From JAGZHZ01 sp965150505 (GTDB taxonomy: Bacteria > Bacillota > Clostridia > Lachnospirales > Lachnospiraceae): 7,541 nucleotides of DNA. The stretch lies in the NCBI GenBank assembly GCA_965150505.1, contig CBCTVZ010000105.1, forward strand, positions 1 through 7,541, written 5' to 3'. The position numbers were made by a program, and so were the translations under genes. A model generated the notes under the pieces. That model had not been told where the DNA came from. It worked only from the letters and a program-made list of their open reading frames with translations, and ran no database searches. Positions 6,239 through 7,541 of this stretch are shown here, one piece after another; position 1 is the first letter of the stretch, and every line of letters begins with the position of its first letter.

Positions 6239-6282
6239 TGGAAAGAAAAAAAGAACAATAATTAGTAAGGAGGATAAATTTT

Positions 6283-6486
6283 ATGAAAAAGAAAGTATTT
6301 GGAATGATCGCAGTTATGGCACTGGCAGGAGCATTAGCAGTAGGATGTGGCGGAAATGACAAAAAAGAAACAGAACCTACTACAACAGAAAAAACAACAG
6401 AAACAAAGAAAGAAACAGAAAAAGATACAGAAAAAGAAACAACAACTGAGTCTGAAACAGAAACAGAAACAAAGAAAGCAGAATAA
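6283..6486 (+). CDS. Tiny lipoprotein with Thr/Glu/Lys-rich tail, no folded domain
   Basis: The 67-residue product has a classic lipoprotein signal peptide: MKKK, a hydrophobic core FGMIAVMALAGALA (6-19), and a lipobox ending AVGC with lipidated C22. The mature 46 residues after CGGNDKK are almost only T, E and K in irregular TE/TEK/KE units (about 29-67), ending at KKAE. Such tails usually act as a flexible linker between a membrane lipid anchor and an external domain, but here the frame stops without a domain. Translation signals are excellent: AAGGAGG (6267-6273) 9 nt before the ATG. The gene is flanked by a terminator on each side, so it is an independent unit. Regulation is suggested by the repeats at 6154-6203. 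It could be a true small surface lipoprotein or a remnant whose domain was lost. Function unknown. Confidence 0.8.
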   Translation: MKKKVFGMIAVMALAGALAVGCGGNDKKETEPTTTEKTTETKKETEKDTEKETTTESETETETKKAE

Positions 6487-6520
6487 TTGTTTTTTGGATT
6501 CCAAAATCAAAAAAATGGAG

Positions 6521-6566
6521 AGAGCTGTCGAAACGGGTACAAGACCTATTCGGCAGTTCTTTTTTT
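6521..6566 (+). terminator. Rho-independent terminator after the lipoprotein gene
   Basis: GAGCTGTCGAA (6522-6532) pairs with TTCGGCAGTTC (6549-6559) in an 11-bp stem with two G-T wobbles, extended by A6521-T6560. A run of seven T (6560-6566) follows. The 16-nt loop can form a small inner helix (GGT with ACC). It lies about 35 nt after the lipoprotein stop codon and isolates it from ispF. Confidence 0.9.
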
Positions 6567-6636
6567 GTCTGATAAAATATGAAAAAGATACAAAAAGTTG
6601 GATAAGAAATGAAGAAGAAAAATAGAATAATACATC

Positions 6637-6656
6637 ATTTCTTTCTGAAAAGAAAT
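6637..6656. promoter_or_regulatory. Perfect inverted repeat in the ispF promoter
   Basis: ATTTCTTT (6637-6644) and AAAGAAAT (6649-6656) are exact inverted 8-bp arms around CTGA. The element spans the -35 position and spacer of the ispF promoter and ends 2 nt before its extended -10, which is where a repressor would act. The arms are A/T-only apart from one C/G each, so chance is possible. Confidence 0.35.
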
Positions 6657-6657
6657 T

Positions 6658-6666
6658 TGGTATAAT
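6658..6666 (+). promoter_or_regulatory. Extended -10 promoter of ispF
   Basis: TGGTATAAT is a consensus extended -10 (TGn plus TATAAT at 6661-6666). No good -35 is found 16-18 nt upstream, which extended -10 promoters tolerate. Transcription would begin near 6673, about 30 nt before the ispF ATG. Confidence 0.7.
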
Positions 6667-6703
6667 AAAAAAATAAAAATAGGAAAAGAATGGAGGAAAT
6701 TAG

Positions 6704-7243
6704 ATGAGAGTGGGATTTGGATACGATGTGCATCGCCTTGTCGAAGGTAGAGATCTCATTTTAGGAGGAGTAAAGATTCCATATGAAAAGGGGTTGCTGG
6801 GGCATTCCGATGCGGATGTGATCGTTCATGCAGTGATGGACGCATTATTAGGTGCGGCAGCATTGGGAGATATTGGAAGACATTTTCCAGATACAGATCC
6901 TCAGTATTTAGGAATTTCTAGTATAGAACTGCTGAAAAAAGTGGGAGAGCTGTTGGAAGATCATCATTTCTGGATTGAAAACATCGATGCGACAATTATT
7001 GCTCAAAAACCTAAGATGGCTCCTCATATTCCTCAGATGATTGAACATATAGCGCAGGCATTGAAAATTGAGACGGATCGCGTCAATGTGAAAGCAACGA
7101 CAGAAGAAGGACTTGGCTTTACAGGAAGTGGAGAAGGGATTGCGGCGCAGGCAGTCTGCTCTTTGAGTTCTTTAAAAGAGTTGATTGCGCAAGATACGAT
7201 GAATTTCTCTTCAGGCTGTTCAAAGGGGTGCTGCCCGAAATGA
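6704..7243 (+). CDS. ispF: 2-C-methyl-D-erythritol 2,4-cyclodiphosphate synthase IspF, with Cys-rich C-terminal extension
   Basis: IspF cyclises CDP-methylerythritol 2-phosphate to MEcPP, releasing CMP, in the MEP pathway to isoprenoids. The divalent-metal site is present: D8 and H10 in GFGYDVHRL, and H42 in the GHSDADVIVHAVMDALLGAA segment. H34 and D36 in HSDAD, D56 in ALGDIG, and ATTEEGLGFTGSGEGIAAQA (131-150) are the other signatures. Most IspF proteins end near residue 155-160; this one has 179 residues, adding about 20 that finish SSGCSKGCCPK with C172, C176 and C177. ATG 6704 has GGAGG (6692-6696) 7 nt upstream. The stop codon overlaps the ATG of the next gene (ATGA), and the ribosome binding site of that gene lies within the tail codons. 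No ispD or other MEP gene is adjacent in view. Confidence 0.95.
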   Translation: MRVGFGYDVHRLVEGRDLILGGVKIPYEKGLLGHSDADVIVHAVMDALLGAAALGDIGRHFPDTDPQYLGISSIELLKKVGELLEDHHFWIENIDATIIAQKPKMAPHIPQMIEHIAQALKIETDRVNVKATTEEGLGFTGSGEGIAAQAVCSLSSLKELIAQDTMNFSSGCSKGCCPK

Positions 7244-7541
7244 AGATCGAAAAATTAAGCAAAGATGAAAGACAAAAGACAAGACCGCTATATGAGGAAG
7301 TTTTTGCAGAAGATACGAAAGAATTTGTAGATTATTATTACAAAAATAAAGCGCCTTTTAATGAAATCTTTGCTGCAGTCGAGGGGGATCAGATCTGTGG
7401 TATGGCCCATTTGAATCCATATGTATTATCCATCGACAAAAAGGAAGTACAAGGGGCGTATCTCGTGGCAGTGGCGACAAAAAAAGAACTTCGCCATCGC
7501 GGAATTATGACGTCTCTTTTTAAAGAAATTTTTACATTTTT
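7240..7541 (+). CDS. GNAT-family N-acetyltransferase, N-terminal part (3' end outside window)
   Basis: The first 100 codons of an open frame run to the window end. The fold looks like an acetyl-CoA-dependent N-acetyltransferase: an N-terminal helix region (MKIEKLSKDERQKTRPLYEE), strands around IFAAVEGDQICGMAHLNPYV (43-62), then GAYLVAVATKKELRHRGIM (72-90). R85-H-R-G88-I-M matches the acetyl-CoA pyrophosphate loop (R/Q-x-x-G-x-G/A, with M at the last position), and VAVAT before it is the usual strand. The arrangement, with a long N-terminal segment before the loop, resembles Eis-like GNATs, but I cannot assign a substrate. ATG 7240 overlaps the ispF stop; AAAGGGG (7222-7228) lies 11 nt upstream as a ribosome binding site, so translation is probably coupled to ispF. 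The rest of the gene is not visible. Confidence 0.8.
   Translation, partial: MKIEKLSKDERQKTRPLYEEVFAEDTKEFVDYYYKNKAPFNEIFAAVEGDQICGMAHLNPYVLSIDKKEVQGAYLVAVATKKELRHRGIMTSLFKEIFTF

Larger units (their letters stand above)
5927..6282. other. Intergenic region, 356 nt, non-coding and regulatory in appearance
   Basis: No open frame with start signals is present. In order it holds a weak hairpin (AGAAAAT 5949-5955 with ATTTTCT 5961-5967, no T-tract), the terminator at 5992-6057, an A/T-rich gap, a 17-bp palindrome at 6100-6116, phased TTAA(A)GA repeats at 6154-6203, a -10 element near 6233 and the ribosome binding site AAGGAGG (6267-6273) of the lipoprotein gene. Confidence 0.7.

Noticed and set aside
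6366..6483. Repetitive ACAGAA/AAAGAA tract as a CRISPR or tandem repeat element
   Set aside because: The units are irregular and codon-phased, explained by a T/E/K-rich protein tail; there are no spacers.
6347..6625. Lys/Gln-rich open frame overlapping the lipoprotein gene
   Set aside because: It is the shifted frame of the repetitive ACAGAA-like tract and runs across a strong terminator; no start signals.

Overview
The window is a chromosomal stretch with all recognised genes on the + strand. It is AT-rich, with strong AGGAGG-type ribosome binding sites, extended -10 promoters and clostridial-style proteins. These traits suggest a Gram-positive anaerobe of the Clostridia, plausibly Lachnospiraceae. 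That assignment is inference from protein style; no rRNA or other taxonomic marker is present. I see no tRNA, CRISPR array, insertion sequence or prophage gene.

Layout: (1) 1-2080 holds the C-terminal part of an iron-containing alcohol dehydrogenase followed 10 nt later by a class 3-type aldehyde dehydrogenase, a likely alcohol/aldehyde redox pair. (2) 2081-5239 is a nadA-nadB-nadC operon for de novo NAD synthesis (aspartate to quinolinate to nicotinate mononucleotide). It has a promoter and an operator-like inverted repeat upstream of nadA. (3) 5240-5926 has a well-formed extended -10 promoter, a leader of about 180 nt without a credible gene, and a small membrane protein with an N-terminal HAAS/DUF1700 domain, followed by a terminator. 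(4) 6058-6566 is a regulatory-looking intergenic region with helically phased TTAA(A)GA repeats, then a tiny lipoprotein with no folded domain, then a strong terminator. (5) 6637-7541 has a promoter with an overlapping perfect inverted repeat, ispF of the MEP isoprenoid pathway with an unusual Cys-rich tail, and the start of a GNAT acetyltransferase cut by the window end.

The most notable observation is in nadA. The reading frame is intact and the flanking regions align well with the family as I know it. However, about 20 residues that normally carry the second of three cysteine ligands of the essential [4Fe-4S] cluster (the G-[FYH]-C-x-x-H segment) are absent between residues about 159 and 161. 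Either quinolinate synthase is inactive here and the nad operon is decaying, or the enzyme has an altered cluster site, or the sequence carries a clean in-frame deletion artefact. Second-tier observations are the phased repeats upstream of the lipoprotein gene, the operator candidates before nadA and ispF, and the IspF tail, whose codons overlap the translation signal of the next gene.
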